A stretch of 64,000 bases of DNA from Xylogone sp. PMI_703 (GCA_021399445.1 JAJTUQ010000002.1:5642001-5706000); one strand, 5' to 3'; shown: positions 53,839-64,000, numbered from the stretch's first letter. Translations and numbers: made by a program. Notes: generated from the sequence alone by a model not told the origin.

Positions 53839-56089
53839 AATTCGGGAAGATGATTCCTCAACAGAAATAGGTAGTAGATATTGAGCAGCAAATGGGCAGA
53901 TAGACCCAGATATGTGTTTCTAGGGAAGGTGAGAGAATTTAGAAAGCTGCGTGGAATTGAGACAGCCTCTGCTGCGCCAACTTTACATAGCCTGCAGGCT
54001 AAGTGTACGGAGCACGACAACTACCTTATTGCACTTTCCATAGTCACATCCCTCTTTTTTTAGAAATTCTAGCAATCAGAATGTTATCTGAACATTTTAT
54101 ACGTCAGGATAGTATTATAATACACTGTTATAATACACTAACAGTACACTGCTATACCCTGCCACCCCAAAGAAGCCTACTGTAATTCACTCTTCCACGG
54201 CTCTAATTTGGATTCTATGAGACCCAACGCCGTCCCCCTTACAAAGTCCTGCAAAGTTGACGAATTTTGTACAGCAGAAGTAGTAATGCACAGGTTATGG
54301 TAATTAGATAGTTGGTCGAAGAAGTAGCAAGAACGCAAGAGAAAGAGGAATGGACTGAAAAGTTGTATCTGAAATTACTATTCGTTCAATTCATCCATGA
54401 AGTGTATTTTAGATAGCTATTTATGGTATGATCATCAAATGTCAAAATAACAAGGAGGTAATAGTTGTGTGATAATTTTGAAGTAGAGCTTTGCTTCCTC
54501 TGGCAGTATCACCCAGAGATCTGCCATTCGAGTCCTAGTCCTCAGCGCCACGAAGAGGCGCCTACTATGCTGAGGGATATTTTTTTGTTCTTTTTTTTCT
54601 CTTTTTTCCTTTTTTTTATGTTTTAGGCGTCGGTCGAGCCTTGATGCAGCGTGTCCGCCAGGGATAACTGGAACATGATAGCCAGGGACCGTGGCAGAGC
54701 AGTCGTGGAGTTGGGCAATGCTGGTATCGTTCTGCTGAGTGCAAACAGCGTAAAAACACAGGATGAATAGGAATCGATGGAAATTGAGAATATAGGAAAT
54801 CCCGTAGGGCGGGAGATGTGTGCTGAAAGGCGGTCGATGAATAAGAATTCAAGGAGTGGACGACCGACCTGTTGAGAGTGTTAGAAACATGGAAATTACT
54901 TTTGTTCATTGCAGTGTGCCTCACGTCTTTAGAGTTTTTTGTCTTACCTTTCAGCTGAATGAACGCGAAAACAAACAATCAATTGAACAAGGCATGGCTC
55001 ATCAAGTTATTACATAGCTCCAGTGGCACTAGGGGTGTTCACAATTTCACTCTGTTGCTTGTTAGCGAGATATGAGCAATTGAGGGCTTTTCTAGAGCGG
55101 GTTACTACTCTCGCAATAATAGCACCACCAATAAGAACGCATTTTGTACCTCTCGATGGCTGGTGGCATGTTTGTTATCAGCGTAGTAAGAATAAGGCCT
55201 GAGGCCGGTATGAGCTGCTGAGATATAGTGTAGTTCTTGCTGCTTTCCTTTTCGATTCCTACTTGCTGGTTGACTGCTCCTGACCACTGCTACTCTGAAA
55301 AGTTGCTTAATGTAGGCTGGATGGCAAGATATATATACTATGACCGTGAGGCTGGACGTGTTCCCTTTGTAGCCGTAAGTTCTCGGTGAGCCAAGGCAGA
55401 CTCGCGGTTATAGAAAATCCATCCTATCATGGTGCACAGAACCTTCTAGATTCAGCCCCAGATACAGTACAATTGCCTAAGCCTCGTGTATACTCGTGCC
55501 GTGATGACGTAGAATCCCAGTTAACGCAATGTCTCATCGCCACGCCCGTGCTCGTCTGGATAACATGCACTACGTTTTGCTGCGCCCCATCGGAGTTGAT
55601 GCTCAGCATAAGACGCCACTAGCTACAATTTTTCGTACTGGAAGTTATTTGATCGTTATTCTTGTAAGCTTCGTGATACGCGGCAAGCAAACAGTATGTA
55701 CCGCCGCTGAGGCTACAATGGAGTCGAACTATTATTTGGAGCAGGAACACTTTGAAACGTAAGCAATTCAGAATATCGCCGAATGTCCTACCTGCTCCCT
55801 ACCAACCCACCCTTTCCCTCTTTCAGTGGCGGGTACGATACATGAATTGCACTTGCTCAAGATTTGATCCGTATTCACATCAAAGAATCCTCGGCTACTT
55901 AGAAGACTTCAAGTAATTCTGGCTTTCAATCTCGACGTCTAGGAGTTTTGGAGCTTCCTGGAAACGCAGAACTGGGCCTTAATAAGGGTCTTTTGCCATT
56001 GCGTCATTTTGCAACCACCTCTGACATCGTAGTCCTATCCAAGATCCATATCAAAGATCAGCATTCTTGAATAAGCCTCACCGGAGAGG
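53839..56089. other. Long intergenic region
   Basis: About 2.2 kb. Apart from the Pol III-like segment at 54485-54590 and the adjoining pyrimidine-only tract to about 54620, no gene is supported. Open frames near 54616-54978 and 55386-55762 lack motifs and proper starts. Confidence 0.4.
54485..54590 (+). ncRNA. Possible Pol III-transcribed RNA or SINE-like relic
   Basis: A TGGCAGTATC block (A-box-like) near 54501 is followed about 25 nt later by ATTCGAGTCC (B-box-like) near 54526. Then comes a strong stem-loop: CCTCA at 54540-54544 pairs with TGAGG at 54571-54575, enclosing GCGCC/GGCGC. Directly downstream lie T-runs that would terminate Pol III. It does not fold as a normal tRNA, and I could not match it to U6, 5S or 7SL. 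A tRNA-derived SINE fragment is another reading. Confidence 0.3.
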
Positions 56090-56839
56090 ATGAAGCCAGC
56101 TTTGGAAGAAAGGGGACCCAAGGCTACGCGGAAGTTTGCTGGGGTTCCAAACTTATCGCAGAGCGGGGATCGCGAGCCGCCAGTCAAGGGGCACCCTTAT
56201 ATCAACTACCCAAGCCATCAACAACGATCCGTGACCGGCTCTCAAGAAACAAAGCTTTCTCTCAGAAAGCATCCAACCACCACATTGAGCCGCGAGGCGC
56301 CGGATTGGGTACCTTGTTCGAATAGCATCAGTACTACCCCTATCGAAGGTGTATCCTGCGTCATAGGAGCTACTACTTACTGTAATTGCTATTCGTCTTA
56401 CTCTTATGGTCATCCCTTATGCACACTCTATCGGAATCTCCCACTTTCTCTGTCCCCAGAAGCACCAGACTCCTCGCAACCTATGATTCGACTTATTTGC
56501 CTCAAGGCAGGGTATGAAAACGAGCCACTTGAATGCACTATGTTCTGTGTTCCCTTATCTAAAGCCTCTCACTTAACAGCACTTTCCTATGTGTGGGGTG
56601 ATGTGGAGAGACGCTATCAAATGATCGTGAACGGACACCTGGTTAGCATTACCGTCAATCTCTACTCAGCATTGAGGCACCTGAGGAAGCCAACCTCTCA
56701 TATTGTTCTGTGGGCAGATGCAATTTGCTTGTATTTCAGTCGACCCCAAACGGAACCCTTCAGAAACATGAGGTTTGGACCCGGGTTTTCTGAGGGGTTT
56801 CGTTTTGTGTTTGTCAGCCTATTTTGCCCTTTGATGTAA
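56090..56839 (+). pseudogene. Truncated HET-domain gene
   Basis: From ATG at 56090 the frame reaches a HET-domain N-terminal half: MIRLICLKAGYENEPLECTM, then LTALSYVWGDVERRYQMIVN and ALRHLRK...LWADAICL. In HET domains the next residues should be an INQ-type motif and the rest of the domain. Here the similarity ends abruptly at about 56731 and the frame runs through non-coding-looking inverted-repeat sequence to a stop. No downstream continuation is found in any frame before the next gene. It is therefore a 5' fragment of a HET gene, probably cut by insertion or rearrangement. The N-terminal 120 residues are unlike typical HET proteins and may not be coding. Confidence 0.65.
56748..56805. repeat. 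Imperfect 19-bp inverted repeat at the HET truncation point
   Basis: Left arm 56748-56766 (AAACGGAACCCTTCAGAAA) pairs with right arm 56787-56805 (TTTCTGAGGGGTTTCGTTT), with two mismatches, both transitions. It begins within 20 bp of the point where HET similarity ends, suggesting that it is part of the inserted or rearranged sequence. Confidence 0.55.
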
Positions 56840-56949
56840 CCTTCCTGCCCACAGCCGTGTCTTTCAGTCAACCATATATTTAGTTGATCATCTATTCTAA
56901 TTCCCTTGGCACCTGTTCTTATTTTACCAAGTGGCACTGTACTCCAAAG

Positions 56950-57077
56950 TAGACTGGCCGGACCGTAGTCCGAGCTACGGGCTAGCCCGAACCGGACCGT
57001 AAATTTACGGTTCGGTCTCAGCCTCAGACCGTAGTTGAGACGGCGGTCCAGCCCGGACGAGACCGTCGGCCAGTCTA
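56950..57077. mobile_element. hAT-like MITE, 128 bp, with 8-bp target site duplication
   Basis: Terminal inverted repeats TAGACTGGCCG and CGGCCAGTCTA bound a 128-bp sequence. It is flanked on both sides by the perfect 8-bp direct repeat CTCCAAAG (56942-56949 and 57078-57085). The interior is GC-rich and foldable (CCGTAAATTTACGG palindrome, repeated GACCGTAG blocks) with no coding capacity. An 8-bp duplication with TAG-type ends is the hallmark of the hAT superfamily. Confidence 0.8.
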
Positions 57078-57085
57078 CTCCAAAG

Positions 57086-57492
57086 CTAAAAATAGTTTCA
57101 AAGTGGGGAGACTTTGGGACGGGGCGTAATACAGCTTCCTTGCGCCAGAGTAAATGCAAAGGTCAGGCAACCACAAACTAGTTGAGTTCTCGGCCATACA
57201 AATCATAAGCGCAGCAGCCTTATCCCGAGCTCTGACCTCTCACAGGACCCGCCTGGCGGCTACTGTGTCTCTGCCTTATATATTCCAGTAAGGCACAAAG
57301 ATATGAGCAGGCTGGAAGACGGCTATCAGAGAGACTGGGCAGGCTGATAGCAATCTACGGTATAAGAATATAAGGCAGACAAACCCAAACTGCTTTTTTG
57401 TTCCTCTTTCCCCGGTCTCATTCGGAGACATCTTCATTTAGCTTCAACTCGCACCTCTCATCATAATTTAGTTCACACAGGAAGCAAGACTG
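57086..57492. other. Intergenic region
   Basis: About 400 bp between the MITE and the next plus-strand gene, including its promoter and a pyrimidine-rich leader (TTCCTCTTTCC near 57400). Nothing else is seen. Confidence 0.45.
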
Positions 57493-58788
57493 ATGGAGCC
57501 TATTGAGCCCGAGCAAGTCACAGATTTCATCGTGGCAAAACTCCACGATCCCAATCTTGTGCCAGACTTAGTTCGTCTATTCCCCATATTACAAAAACGC
57601 TAGAGTGACCCGCGCTAACGGAGGAGTCATAAGCAGGAACGAATCGACCACGAGGAACACGAGATAGCACAAGCTAGATCTCTCCTAGAAACTGCAGGGC
57701 CAGGTGTTAGATATTCCACTGCCTTGACCCAGTTTGTTGTAAACCGGGACGAGCTAGACACGTTGGGTCGTAACAACCTCGAGAGCGGGCTTCAAGCCCT
57801 CGATAGGGAGAAGGCTTATTTCCTAGACAAAGTCCAAACGAAAGTGTATTTGTACATTAAGAGTCTAACTAGACAGGATTGTCTTGGCATCATCGAGACG
57901 GTGACCGTAGACGGCAATAAGGTGCAAGAGCGCTACACTTTCGCTAGAACCGCTGATTGGTCGGCTAGGTTTTCCATCTTTACGACCGGAAGAGACCCAA
58001 CACAGCCTCCTCATTATGAGGGTAATCCTCTCGACTCGTTTCTAACCGAGCCCGTCAAGGAACAGGTCGTTAACACAATGCTGCAATTCTATAGCGAGAA
58101 CCAGGCCCAGCTAGTTGACTGCCTAGTCAACGCTCTTGTAGCAATTCCTGTTTTCCGAGATACTCTTAAAGATCATGTCAAAATCTACCTTGCTCAAGTC
58201 AAGCCGGAGATCCGGCCACAAGAACGGGAGGAACTCGCAACCATCGCCACAGACGAAATTCTCGAACAGGTTGGCCGCTCTGTTTTTGCCAGAGACGAAA
58301 ATAACATGACGGATCGTGACTCAATCGCGGCAGGAGCAATCAGAGCTACTTTGGCAGCATCCATTGCTGCAGTCGTCCGCGACTACCTTTCGAGGCCGGA
58401 GTTCCGTTATCAGATCGACCAACTTGTATCGCAAGCGGTTTCTGGAACCCTAATTGTCACTTTGATTAGTACGCTCGTTACTATCGGTGCGATTACTGCG
58501 TCTTCTGCCAGTCTGTGGTGGCTGATTGCCCCTGCGGTTGTCGGGCTCGGCTGGATGACGTACAAGGCCCTGAACTTGCCAGATGATTTGGGTCAAAAAG
58601 TCTCAAAAGCCATCAGTAAACGTCTGGATGAATCATTCCGGCTATTTAATGATGAAATTCTTTCCAGTATATTCAAAGATACGATTCGGAATAGGCTTGA
58701 TCAAGTTGGGAGGGCCATTATGGGTAACGAGCATGTTACCCACTCTATTAGAATAAGTCTACAGAATCGGTTCCTTATTGAGGACTAA
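57493..58788 (+). CDS. Hypothetical protein with C-terminal hydrophobic glycine/alanine-rich segment
   Basis: Exon 1 57493-57570 (MEPIEPEQVTDFIVAKLHDP...) and exon 2 57637-58788 join in phase across a 66-bp intron (GTTCGT donor, GCTAACG branch, AAGCAG acceptor); 409 residues. Without splicing the frame would meet two stops. I do not recognise the family. The first half is soluble and helical (HEEHEIAQARSLLETA, VQTKVYLYIKSL). The second half has a helix IAAGAIRATLAASIAAVV and then a strongly hydrophobic pair of segments (GTLIVTLISTLVTIGAITAS, LWWLIAPAVVGLGW), followed by an amphipathic C-terminus. It could be membrane-inserting. It lies tail-to-tail with the HET-NACHT-ankyrin gene, so a role as a partner or effector is conceivable, but nothing in the sequence proves it. 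Confidence 0.65.
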
Positions 58789-58977
58789 CTCTAGTTGTGC
58801 AATTATGAGGTATTAAATCTAATGGTTTGACACTTTTTGCTTTATCATGATACTGAAGACGACTGATGAGAAAAGGAGCGGATGTACAAATGTATGATGT
58901 GTACGGAGTATTTCAAGCGGATTTTTTGTCTTGTCACCCCATAGTTGCCTCGTAGCCCCTTAGCCGATGTAAAAAAT

Positions 58978-61900
58978 TCAAGGGTCATTTCTCACCTTCT
59001 TCAATTGTTCCACGATACTCCTGTATCCCTTCGAATTTGCATAGTCTTCGGCCCTCAAACCGCTGGCAGATCTCTTATTAACATCTGCCCCTGCCAGTAA
59101 GAGTATTTTCACGAGCTTCTCTCGGCCGTACCGTGCAGCAATGTGCAGTGGAGTCAAGCCCCCTGGCGTTTGTGCGTTGACGATGGCACCTTGTTCGGCT
59201 AGTTTTTGGATCACATCGCTATAACGAGGGACCTTGGCCTTGAGTTCCCGCGTATTCAAAGTCATAATGAGCTCCGACGGCTGAGCGAGGACACCAATCA
59301 CGTTTGTGAATTGAGTATCCTTGAGCCCAGTCGATATATTAGAACTATCTGAAACACTCGGTGGCTCGAGTCTGCCTTGTGCTGCTAGGTGGAGTGCAGT
59401 ATATCCGTCCTCATTGATGCGATTGACGATCTCTATCACTTCGTTCTGGCCCATTCTCCCGAGAAGGACAAGAAGTGTTTCAAAATCCCCAGCATCAGCA
59501 GCAGAGTGAATGACTGTCCAACCAAACCCATGAGAATCTCTAAGACCATGTCCACTTAAAGGTAAGTCAAGAAGACTCTTTACCGTTAATGTGTGTCCGT
59601 GATGCACCGCCAAGTGCAGCGGGATCTCGCCGGCAGTGGTTTTGGAATGTACACTAGCTCCTGCTCCAGATAGTAACTTTACCACCGAGGTGTGCCCATA
59701 TCTCGCAGCGTCGTGGAGCGCGGTATGGCCGAATACTTTGGAAAAGTCTAGGTTGAAAACACTAGAGTGGATCAAAAGATTCACTACCTCGATGTGCCCG
59801 TACTCAGCGGCCAGATCCATTGCTGTCCGGCCTTCTCGGCCGTCTCGCTCGGCCTGAATTTCTATTGATTCCTGCAGGATGCCTTTCAACAGGTGCTCTA
59901 CTACCATTTCCAAGCCGAGGAAAGATGCGACCATAAGGGTAGTCCAGTTTGCTGGTCGTGATCTCCAGGGTCGTGCTGCACGCCAATAGTGACTAAACCA
60001 TATGTTAAATCTCGTGGATTTGACATCCAGAAGCGAAAGAGTTTTCTCGAGAAGTACTTTTTGACTTGATGATTTTGATTTTTGGAGATATGAAGACCAA
60101 TACTTAGAGGCATGGACAAGTAGAGGATATTCGAAGCAAGAAGGAGGTTTTGATAGTGGCTCAAAAGCTGGAACGTGGTGTGATATAAGATATCGGATAC
60201 AGCACAGAGCCAGCAAACCATTACATTCCTCTATCTCAAGTGGTTCCCAAGGAGGATTCATCGTGTCTATGAAACAAGCAGACAGCAAATATCGTTTCGC
60301 CGTCCAGTGGACAAGGTATATCCTTTCATCCACAACTTTTACTAACAATCCGCATAGCATCAGAACTGTCCTCTTAATATCTGGCTCCTCTATGATTTGC
60401 CCCGTACAAGTGTCTTCTAGTTTAGTCACTATCATGAATGCTGTATTCAGCTCGGACAGTGTTAGTGCCACCTTGGAGCCGACAATTAGTTGTAGAATCT
60501 TTCTTTTCTCGTACGAGAAATTGGTGCTTCTCAGCAACATACAGTACAGGTTATCCATCCCTTGCGGTGTGTCATTGAGGATCTGTTCCAAGGTTGTTTC
60601 ATGCAGCGACGGGGAATGCTTCATTGCGGAAAGGACCAAATATGCCCACAAGAAGTTCGTGTCCGACTTTTCCACTAACTTTTTAACCAGGGATGATTGT
60701 GTTGCTGGAGAAAGCTTATCACTTAACAAGCGTATCTCCTCACTGGCGTATAACTCCAAATCCTTTCTAATAATACCTATCGTTAACTTATCCTCGCTTT
60801 TCAGCCGAAGAGCTGGGATTCGCAGTTTGATCTCTTCCATTGTCGTATTTACTGCGTCCGTCGGTCGGGCGGTGAAAATCAATTTCAAGCTATTATTTGA
60901 CTGCCGTAATCTGAATTGTGGCTCGCACAACCTTGCAAGGTCGAGCATGACGTTCTTCTCTGCTGGGAGAATCTGATCAACGCCATCGATGACGCAAAAG
61001 ACATTACCACACTGGGGTGCTTTTAGAGCAGATTTGAAAGCACCATATAGTTCTTCGTATAAGTCGTAGGATTGTTTAAGTCCATTTCTCACATCCTGCT
61101 CGATACGAGCTAAAAGTTCTTTTTTTTGCGATAGTAGTTGGTAGAGCAGTGAACGTAAAGCCACGACTGTGTTACTCTGATCCACATCATCTTGTTTGAA
61201 AAAGTAGTATAAAATCACTTCTGATGATTCTTCTTGAGCCCACTGGTGTTGCTCGATAAGAAATCTCGCCTGAACCGATTTTCCACACGCAGGATTGCCA
61301 GATATCCATAACACCATTGAATCGTCATTTTGCAGTAATCTCTGGTACTCTTCGCTGCGAACCAACCACTCGCACGTTCCAGGGAACCGTTGGGGATTCT
61401 CATTCATGTAGGACTCATAACTAGGGATGTTTTTTCGCAGCAATTGCAATAGAGCTCGTGGCCTCTCTTCCAAATGTTCTTTAATCTCCTTCTGAAGTCG
61501 ATTGAATGCATTTTTCCGTCCTTCACCATAGAGGTATGGGAAATGAGTGTCAAAAATGCCTAGTAGCGAGTATACTGCATCTTCTTCGCGTTTTGTCTCA
61601 CGCTTTGCTGCCCATGACATTCGCTCACCAACACTAAAACGAGACAGAGGGGTTCCTCGAAGAGCATCGATGGCAATTCCTGTTATCTGATGAATTTGAT
61701 CCTCGAGTAATCTCTTATTACCAAGTGGTTTGCCTTCCTTGGAAAAAAATTCAACTGATGCTGGAGCAATAAGCTCTTGCAACGTCCACCCACGAGTGAA
61801 CCATCTGCTTTTCTGAAAAGCTAATTTCCAAGTCTGCTGGAAGAACTTATCTGTTTGCATACAATCACCAATTGCAACGTCTGATAAATACACATAACAT

Positions 61901-62211
61901 TTAGCTGCACCATGATACCAGCGAAACATAGAAATAATTGCCTCTTGAAGTTCGGCACTGCTTGATTTGTCAATGCAACAAGTATCGACCCAAAAGTATT
62001 GTAACTCATCCTTGGCGGCTTGTTCTCCACAGAACTGGATCTTTTTGTAGCCAGCCTTGCTCTTGCCTGTTCCTTCCATTAAGTGTTTGAATGTAACCTC
62101 TTCGTCATCTGCTCCCCAAGTATGAGAAAGTATAGCATACGGTGGAACCATATTGCCAGTAATTTCGATCATGTTGAACTCTCCATTTTCCTTGCGTTTC
62201 AAGAGACGCAT
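58978..62211 (-). CDS. HET-NACHT-ankyrin STAND receptor
   Basis: A single 1077-codon exon, ATG at 62211. It begins with an HET-D/HET-E-type HET domain (about residues 1-240): YAILSHTWGADDEEVTF, YFWVDTCCIDKSSSAELQEA, FQKSRWFTRGWTLQELIAP and EDAVYSLLGIFDTHFPYLYGEG. The NACHT NTPase follows, with P-loop GNPACGKS at 305-312, Walker-B-like VFCVIDGVDQI and LKLIFTARPTD. The C-terminus (about 765-1077) has ankyrin repeats (GRTAMDLAAEYGHIEVVNLL, GHTALHDAARYGHTSVVKLL, GLTPLHIAARYGREKLVKIL) with a long insertion between two repeats. This is the effector-switch-sensor layout of fungal NLRs: ligand sensing by repeats, NACHT oligomerisation, HET-driven cell death. No stop or frameshift is found, so it looks functional. 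The cognate ligand is unknown. Confidence 0.93.
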   Translation of the reverse strand: MRLLKRKENGEFNMIEITGNMVPPYAILSHTWGADDEEVTFKHLMEGTGKSKAGYKKIQFCGEQAAKDELQYFWVDTCCIDKSSSAELQEAIISMFRWYHGAAKCYVYLSDVAIGDCMQTDKFFQQTWKLAFQKSRWFTRGWTLQELIAPASVEFFSKEGKPLGNKRLLEDQIHQITGIAIDALRGTPLSRFSVGERMSWAAKRETKREEDAVYSLLGIFDTHFPYLYGEGRKNAFNRLQKEIKEHLEERPRALLQLLRKNIPSYESYMNENPQRFPGTCEWLVRSEEYQRLLQNDDSMVLWISGNPACGKSVQARFLIEQHQWAQEESSEVILYYFFKQDDVDQSNTVVALRSLLYQLLSQKKELLARIEQDVRNGLKQSYDLYEELYGAFKSALKAPQCGNVFCVIDGVDQILPAEKNVMLDLARLCEPQFRLRQSNNSLKLIFTARPTDAVNTTMEEIKLRIPALRLKSEDKLTIGIIRKDLELYASEEIRLLSDKLSPATQSSLVKKLVEKSDTNFLWAYLVLSAMKHSPSLHETTLEQILNDTPQGMDNLYCMLLRSTNFSYEKRKILQLIVGSKVALTLSELNTAFMIVTKLEDTCTGQIIEEPDIKRTVLMLCGLLVKVVDERIYLVHWTAKRYLLSACFIDTMNPPWEPLEIEECNGLLALCCIRYLISHHVPAFEPLSKPPSCFEYPLLVHASKYWSSYLQKSKSSSQKVLLEKTLSLLDVKSTRFNIWFSHYWRAARPWRSRPANWTTLMVASFLGLEMVVEHLLKGILQESIEIQAERDGREGRTAMDLAAEYGHIEVVNLLIHSSVFNLDFSKVFGHTALHDAARYGHTSVVKLLSGAGASVHSKTTAGEIPLHLAVHHGHTLTVKSLLDLPLSGHGLRDSHGFGWTVIHSAADAGDFETLLVLLGRMGQNEVIEIVNRINEDGYTALHLAAQGRLEPPSVSDSSNISTGLKDTQFTNVIGVLAQPSELIMTLNTRELKAKVPRYSDVIQKLAEQGAIVNAQTPGGLTPLHIAARYGREKLVKILLLAGADVNKRSASGLRAEDYANSKGYRSIVEQLKKVRNDP

Positions 62212-64000
62212 TTTTATAATTAAATTTTCGTAGAGCTCTAGGGAAGAAGATCGTCAGGATATATATGAGCACAATTAAATTTTCTTTTCTTGTTTAATTA
62301 CCAAAAAAATACGATTTTATTTGCTAGTAGATTATTTATAGAAGTATGGGTTTCGTTTAGGCGGCTGTGCATGGGGGCTGAGCTTCAACAGCAGGACTTC
62401 GGATCACTAATACCATAATCTGTTCACCGTTTTGTATTTACTCTGGTGAAACATCATCAATCTAATTAAACTTCCTTCGGGCATTCATGCTAGTGATACC
62501 GAAATGTTTATTTTGTAAAATCGGTTGCACCTTAAGATTAAGATGAGATAACGTAGAGACTAAGAATAAAGGTTATACATAAAATAATAAATTTTCGGGC
62601 TGTAAGTTACTAAGTGTTAGACGGAAGGAGGGGGAGGCTAGACAAAGCAATTGCAATAGGATTATAGAAATTCTGATTTTTACGTTTTAAAGAAGAGTAT
62701 TAAATGCCTAACATTAATCTTGAAGTTTAAAGGGTTATTAAACTTATGATGAAATTATCATCTTTGCTCGTCTGGGTCAACGTTACTTGTACTGCGAGGA
62801 TGCAGAACCCGAATTGGCGGTTTACCCCACTACTGCCAGTAGTCCCTATTTACTTTGTACAGCCATTCTAACATCCCATCACTCCTTCTTTCTTCTTCTT
62901 TCTTATCTTGCCATAGCCTATGCGTTCCTATAAGCCGCATCACAAATAATATATTCGGATATCTTGTGGGACGTCAATAAAACAAAGATGTGTAGTACGT
63001 GGCATTCATCGAATGGTGGGAAGCATCTCTTCAATTCTGTAGAGCTTCCGCAATTGTCTCGGTGCATAAAATAGTGTGTCACCTCGTGGCTGGGATAGGG
63101 AGTTCCTAGTGGTCATGGCCGAGGCATGTTACGATAGTTTTCAAATTCGGGGTTGACTGAAACTGCGACAGATCCGCGTGTAATTGCATCTCAAACATGC
63201 TCTTTGTATCACTTTGAAGCGGCGTTGGGCTGGAGGGACTTAGCCTGTAAAAGCTTGTCTTGTGTATCTGTCCTTTTGCCGCCACAATTGGGGAGGATTG
63301 GTTGCTTATGGATAAGTTCCTGCAACAAGTCACAAGGCTCCGCAAGCGCCGAGTCTTAAGATTATCACGTAGCTGTGTGGAAACAACCTCTTTGGACACT
63401 GTCAAGCTGTGTGTATTTATCAGCGACCTATGCTTGAGGCCATTTGGCCGTCCAGTGTTGTGGGTCTGCTATACTTGACCCTTCCTTTGGCCGGACCTTG
63501 TAGGCAATCTGCCTTGCCTTTTACAAGGCTAATAACACTAACCAAGGAACGGCGAATGAGTCTTCTCAGCTTTGCGGCTTCGAGAAGGCTATGCTCCTTT
63601 CCTAGAAACAACTGGTCTATTTGGTAACTAATCTCCAATCCGTACAACCATTACTAGGCAGCCAAAAGAATATCCTTTTCTACCTTCGTAAATAGTTGGT
63701 CCATATTTATAATCTGGTGTGTTTCTTCCCTTATTGCATCATCTACCTTCTAAGTTGAACATTAGCTCTATTCCTCTTATCTCTTTTTAGTTGCGAGTTT
63801 ACAAGAGTTATAATAGAATAACTCACAGTTATTATTCTAAGGTCTTCACCTAAAAAGTAAATCAACGTACACTACACCTGGGAGATAATGTCGAAGAGCA
63901 GAAATGAAACAAAGAATGTTCGGAAATTGAGGTAATAACTTCTTCCATAATCCAGTCATATAAGATCAATGAGACAGCATAAATGATAAATCTCTGTTGC
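62212..64000. other. Intergenic region to window end
   Basis: About 1.8 kb upstream of the NLR gene. AT-rich between 62270 and 62760. Short overlapping frames at 63106-63650 on both strands carry no recognisable motif. The next gene lies outside the window. Confidence 0.45.

Noticed and set aside
54616..54978. 120-residue minus-strand frame
   Set aside because: It starts at TTG, has no family features, and borders the T-rich tract; it is probably non-coding.
57571..57636. Two in-frame stops near the start of the 57.5-kb gene, first read as nonsense mutations
   Set aside because: A normal 66-bp intron with branch site removes both and keeps phase, so the gene is probably intact.
1..64000. 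CRISPR arrays, bacterial operons, rRNA genes
   Set aside because: None is present; gene structure is clearly eukaryotic and no spaced identical direct repeats are seen.

Overview
The window is nuclear DNA of a filamentous ascomycete (Pezizomycotina; the class cannot be fixed from sequence alone). Genes are interrupted by short introns of about 50-90 bp with GTRNGT-type donors and CTAAC/CTRAY branch sites, intergenic DNA is AT-rich, there are no operons, and the families present (HET, NACHT/STAND, F-box, Dal5-type MFS, GH3-GNAT) are typical of that group. Exon models were built by hand: each junction was chosen because it restores frame and family continuity.

Layout. 1-9 kb: partial cytochrome b5, a low-complexity nuclear-type protein, an allantoate-permease-like MFS transporter, a small NTF2-like protein and an SDR whose start codon is split by an intron. 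9.3-12 kb: a single-exon HET-domain protein. 12.6-15.6 kb: a five-exon GH3 beta-N-acetylglucosaminidase fused to two GNAT motifs. 15.8-18.1 kb: an F-box gene broken by a frameshift and by a 545-bp inverted-repeat element. 21.8-25 kb: an extended SDR reductase and an unidentified five-exon gene. 27-29.9 kb: a complete eleven-exon glutamine-dependent NAD+ synthetase (QNS1) with 18-nt and 12-nt microexons. 32-35 kb: a Ser/Thr-rich single-pass wall-sensor-like protein and a small secreted cysteine protein.

The right part (36-62 kb) is dominated by cell-death or allorecognition-type genes. It holds a decayed alpha/beta-hydrolase-NACHT-HEAT STAND gene (three stops, two frameshifts), a divergent two-TM protein with one frameshift, an F-box protein, a 1430-residue TPR-CHAT protease-like protein next to a 278-residue gasdermin-like protein, a truncated HET gene beside a hAT-like MITE with an 8-bp target duplication, a membrane-type protein of unknown family, and an intact HET-NACHT-ankyrin receptor.

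The most interesting unit is the same-strand gasdermin-like plus TPR-CHAT pair (47.9-53.8 kb). Its layout fits a protease-activated pore-forming cell-death module. The CHAT assignment rests on a visible His/Cys dyad. The gasdermin assignment is an inference from length, N-terminal pattern, acidic tail and neighbourhood, and needs a structure or profile search.
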